A stretch of DNA of 57,601 bases from JACNIZ01 sp964344765 (GTDB lineage Bacteria; Planctomycetota; UBA1135), in assembly GCA_964344765.1 (NCBI GenBank), contig CAYFOM010000029.1, positions 1-57,601 on the forward strand, given 5' to 3'. The translations under genes and the position numbers were made by a program. This document shows positions 54,801-57,601 of the stretch, one piece after another. Numbering within the stretch: position 1 is the stretch's first letter; each line of letters starts with the position of its first letter. The notes under the pieces are model-generated. The model saw nothing but the letters and a program-made list of their open reading frames with translations. It was not told the origin of the DNA and made no database searches.

Positions 54801-55163
54801 ATGCGGTGGCTGCTGTTCGTCGTGGGCTCGCTTTTTGCGATTCTTGCCTTGGTCGGCGCCTTCCTCCCGGTGCTGCCGACGACACCGTTTTTGCTGGTCG
54901 CCGGAGCTTGCTACGCCCGCTCGTCGCAGCGCTTTTACGAGAAGCTCAAACACGCCCCAATTTTTGGCGCCTATTTGCGCCAATGGGACCACGACCATTC
55001 GATCCCGGCCGACGCCAAGCGCAAAGCCTATGTGCTGGTGATCGCCACCTTCGGATTCTCCATTTGGGCCATCGATTCGCCCTCGGGAAGGATCGCATTA
55101 GTGGCAACCGGGCTAACGCTGATTGTGCTGCTCACCCGCCTTCCCACCACAGGCGAAGAATAG
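54801..55163 (+). CDS. DUF454 (YbaN-like) membrane protein
   Basis: A 120-residue protein with two N-terminal helices and two C-terminal ones. The family string GAFLPVLPTTPFLLVAGACYARSS is present, followed by HAPIFGAYLRQW. DUF454/YbaN proteins are small inner-membrane proteins of unknown function. The gene lies 12 bp after the SanA-like gene and is probably co-transcribed with elbB. A run of eight Ts follows the stop but without a convincing adjacent stem. Confidence 0.88.
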   Translation: MRWLLFVVGSLFAILALVGAFLPVLPTTPFLLVAGACYARSSQRFYEKLKHAPIFGAYLRQWDHDHSIPADAKRKAYVLVIATFGFSIWAIDSPSGRIALVATGLTLIVLLTRLPTTGEE

Positions 55164-55243
55164 TTTTTTTTGCGTTAATTTGGCGTACGACGCACTTTAG
55201 GGGCGTTGGTGGTAGTAGGTGAACCCCTCAACCTGCCACCACG

Positions 55244-57601
55244 ATGGACTCCCAAAACAAGAATCCCCTCCTTTCGCTTGGCAACATCAGCCCTACGATT
55301 GCGCTGATCCTATTGGCCCTCGGGCCGATCTTCCGCAGTGGTGGGATTGTGTCGAGCCGGCCGACGGTGGACCCGATGCTCGCACCAATGGTCCCTGGGG
55401 AGGTCCCGGCGCGGCTTTGGGAGGATCCCTTTCAAGCGGTTTTGAATTACGTCGATGCTTGGAAGAAAAGTGATGGCGAAGGGGCTGCGTTCGTGTTGAA
55501 GGGGATAGGGGCAACCCTTCCTGATACGGATTTAAAAAAGGACCGAATTGATCCTCAGGTGATTCTGAAGCAGTTCTCGCGGGTGGTGGACCGCGGCGAT
55601 TCGGAGGCCCGCATGACCTTTGTCCTCATGGCCGGAGCCAATGGTCATCGCGAAAATGGCGAGCGGATGACGACTAGGACGGCAGTGGGGCAGGGAATTT
55701 TGGCTCACGGTGGATCGATTCAAAGTGGCAAGCTCCCCTTCCTAACTTTTCCAGAAGGGAATTACTTTAAATCGGATTTTAAGGGTGCTTGGCCGGACTT
55801 TCCTAGTGGAAGATGGGGAACGCCGTCCGATCGATTGTTTGCACTCAAGCATCCTTTTTTTATTCCTTATGACAGGTTTCGGGTTGAGCGAAGCCGATCG
55901 GGAAACTCGGAGGCTCCTGCTTACGACCACTTCGTTTATTACATCGATATTGATCGGCTTGGTGCGGATTGGCTTGGAACGTTGTCTGGTCTCAGGAGAG
56001 GGATCGAGGCCGAAGTTCGGAAGCGAATGGCGGCAAAGGATGTAAGTGAATTTAAGCTTAATTTTAGTTGCATTGGACCTGGATTTTCGGATCACCTGAT
56101 TCAAGCTCTCGCGAAAGCTAAGGCAAGATCCGCGGATCAAACTATTTCCAATACTGTTCTTGATGCTTTGCCTCCCATTTATTCGCCGTTTGCCACCATG
56201 GATGCGGCGTTGATGTATGAAGCAGTAGGTGAGAAAATTCCAGCTGATCCGGAGGGCAGCTTGGTCAAAGACCTAGGGCAGTTGGGCTGGCGCTTGGAGC
56301 GGACGACTTCCACCGATTCCGAGTTGATGTTGCTCCTCCTTAGGGAGATTGGATATCGATTCCCTTTCCATCGAAATCATCTCCATGCGGTCATTTTTGC
56401 AGAGTCGAATTCTGCTTATGGAACGTCTTGGCTACCTAAAGAGGAGGAAAAAGCCGATGAGGAGGCCGATCCCTGCGCGGAGGGATTTACCAAGCTTTGG
56501 CGGGAGATCATCGATAAGTACGGCGAACAGTATGACCTGCCCGAGATTCATGTAACAGGCGGTATTCGATTCTGGAGAGGATTGGATGGATCAGGACTCT
56601 GGCATGGAGGTGGTGGTTTAGACAAGGCATCCAACGGGGGTGGAGAGGACAACACCGGTTATCCTGCAGGATCCAGCCAAGTTGATTATTTGGGTCGCTA
56701 TATCGCGGAACAAAAAGCGTCTTATTCCAATTTCTCGGACCAGAATATGAACCTAGATCTGGTGGGGATCTTCGGGATCGATCCATATGACCGGTTGATG
56801 CTGGTGCGGGGAGCAAAAGAATCTTTCCCGCATGCGATGTATTTTGGTGCGGATTTGGACGCTCGCTATTTTCACCAAAAGGACTTGGCGGTGACGCGCA
56901 ACATGCTGTTTGTCGCGCATTATGGGCTTGAGCTTCCAGGTGAATTGCAAAAAAATCTACCGCCGTTTCGAGACAGTTATCAAACAGCGACCTACTTCGC
57001 GACTTTGAAAATGTTGAATGACATCGGTTGCTTGACCAATAGTGAATCCGCTGGTTTGGAGAAGTATTCGCAGAGCCCGCGATTGTTTGAGATCGGAAAC
57101 GGTAGAGCGGTGGAACTCAAGTTGCCCGACGCTTCATGTTCCACACCTGCGCCGGATCTGCTTCGCGCTCCGCCTACGCCCTCCTTCTTTCGAATCGCCC
57201 TTCTAGTGGTTGGGGTTTTGGCAGGAATCGGGTTCGTCGATCGTTTTGTGCTCGGCAACCGAATGGCGCAGCGCTGGCGAAAACTAAATGAAAATGGCGC
57301 ATGGGCTAAGAAGGCGTGGGTTTATCTTTTCGGGGCAGTTCTGCTCATGGTTGTCGCCGTACATTGGTCGGTAAACGGTGGCGAACCCTTATCCGCGACG
57401 AATGGCGTCAGTGCGTGGCCTACGCAATTCATACGCTACTTGTGCATCGGCATGACCCTTTGGATGATTGGCGATATGCGCAAGCGGTTCGCGGATTGTA
57501 CGAAAGGGATCGGCGAAATTTGGCCGTTCCACAAGAAGGGTTTTTGGATTCAAGAATACATGCAGACGACGCCGCTTTCTTCGGCCTGGGAGGAAATTGG
57601 C
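55244..57601 (+). CDS. Large uncharacterised membrane protein (3' end beyond window)
   Basis: From ATG 55244 the frame stays open to the last base: 786 codons with no stop, so the gene is cut by the window edge. The N-terminus has one membrane helix (about 13-33). Residues ~45-645 look soluble, with recognisable blocks VPARLWEDPFQAVLNYV, YDHFVYYIDIDRLG, IFGIDPYDRLMLVRGAKESF, MYFGADLDARYFHQKD and LPPFRDSYQTATYFATL. At least three helices follow (about 649-667, 690-707, 728-745). The middle part has the feel of a type 1 periplasmic-binding fold, which is inference. Codon and base use are clearly more AT-rich than the surroundings, suggesting transfer. Function not known. Confidence 0.8.
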   Translation, partial: MDSQNKNPLLSLGNISPTIALILLALGPIFRSGGIVSSRPTVDPMLAPMVPGEVPARLWEDPFQAVLNYVDAWKKSDGEGAAFVLKGIGATLPDTDLKKDRIDPQVILKQFSRVVDRGDSEARMTFVLMAGANGHRENGERMTTRTAVGQGILAHGGSIQSGKLPFLTFPEGNYFKSDFKGAWPDFPSGRWGTPSDRLFALKHPFFIPYDRFRVERSRSGNSEAPAYDHFVYYIDIDRLGADWLGTLSGLRRGIEAEVRKRMAAKDVSEFKLNFSCIGPGFSDHLIQALAKAKARSADQTISNTVLDALPPIYSPFATMDAALMYEAVGEKIPADPEGSLVKDLGQLGWRLERTTSTDSELMLLLLREIGYRFPFHRNHLHAVIFAESNSAYGTSWLPKEEEKADEEADPCAEGFTKLWREIIDKYGEQYDLPEIHVTGGIRFWRGLDGSGLWHGGGGLDKASNGGGEDNTGYPAGSSQVDYLGRYIAEQKASYSNFSDQNMNLDLVGIFGIDPYDRLMLVRGAKESFPHAMYFGADLDARYFHQKDLAVTRNMLFVAHYGLELPGELQKNLPPFRDSYQTATYFATLKMLNDIGCLTNSESAGLEKYSQSPRLFEIGNGRAVELKLPDASCSTPAPDLLRAPPTPSFFRIALLVVGVLAGIGFVDRFVLGNRMAQRWRKLNENGAWAKKAWVYLFGAVLLMVVAVHWSVNGGEPLSATNGVSAWPTQFIRYLCIGMTLWMIGDMRKRFADCTKGIGEIWPFHKKGFWIQEYMQTTPLSSAWEEIG

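Noticed and set aside
55785..56045. An 86-codon hydrophobic frame and the frame at 56349-56555
   Set aside because: They are internal, out-of-frame shadows of the long reading frame that starts at 55244.

Overview
The window (57.6 kb) reads as chromosomal DNA of a Gram-negative, fairly GC-rich bacterium. The best guess is a member or relative of the Planctomycetota, and the lineage call is tentative. Pointing that way are a bL28 with a long basic insert, a DUF1800 protein, DUF1844 downstream of pyrG, a Lys/Ala histone H1-like protein, large secreted proteins sharing C-terminal domains, and a di-heme peroxidase with a surface-protein tail. An outer membrane is implied by kdsB (Kdo activation), lipoproteins and RND efflux with a TolC-type channel; peptidoglycan turnover by anmK and LysM.

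Layout. 0-6 kb (minus): a glycine-cleavage operon gcvT-gcvH-gcvPA-gcvPB-LplA/LipM, behind a promoter, one glycine riboswitch aptamer and an intrinsic terminator. 6-7.5 kb (plus): rpmB, an H1-like histone gene and an HU gene, separated by strong terminators. 7.5-9.3 kb (minus): metG. 9.4-14.3 kb (plus): a tight operon for the lower benzoyl-CoA pathway (glutaryl-CoA dehydrogenase, had, oah, dch, SDR). 14.3-18.4 kb: a GH95-like glycosidase facing a sodium:solute symporter. 18.4-21.7 kb (minus): lipoprotein-kdsB-pyrG-DUF1844, all overlapping. 21.7-27.3 kb (plus): a PEMT/ICMT-type methyltransferase, a small kinase, a LysM protein, anmK and a large secreted TPR/HEAT protein.

27.3-28.0 kb holds little protein-coding DNA but much structure: tRNA-Thr(CGT), terminators, an inverted partial copy of the tRNA 3' end with its terminator, and two inverted copies of a hairpin element. 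Those copies have an identical 49-nt core but different, perfectly self-complementary 19-nt arms (six compensated base pairs). A third hairpin with the same arm length and another core lies at 50.5 kb.

28-34.3 kb: an MscS channel, a metzincin protease, a large beta-propeller-type secreted protein broken by a one-base frameshift, and a signal peptide attached to a lone C-terminal domain. The intact paralogue of the broken gene is at 47.4-50.4 kb. These secreted proteins all end in the same ~100-residue domain finishing in T-I-L. 34.4-41.3 kb: heavy-metal RND efflux, with a His-rich protein, a CzcB-type lipoprotein and a 1517-residue CzcA fused to a CzcC/TolC-like lipoprotein. 41.3-47.3 kb: a di-heme peroxidase and a MacA/FtsX/FtsX/LolD-type ABC exporter. 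50.8-55.2 kb: YihY, DUF1800, ElbB, SanA-like and DUF454 genes.

55.2 kb to the right edge: one very long open frame, unterminated in the window, encoding an uncharacterised membrane protein with codon use unlike its neighbours.
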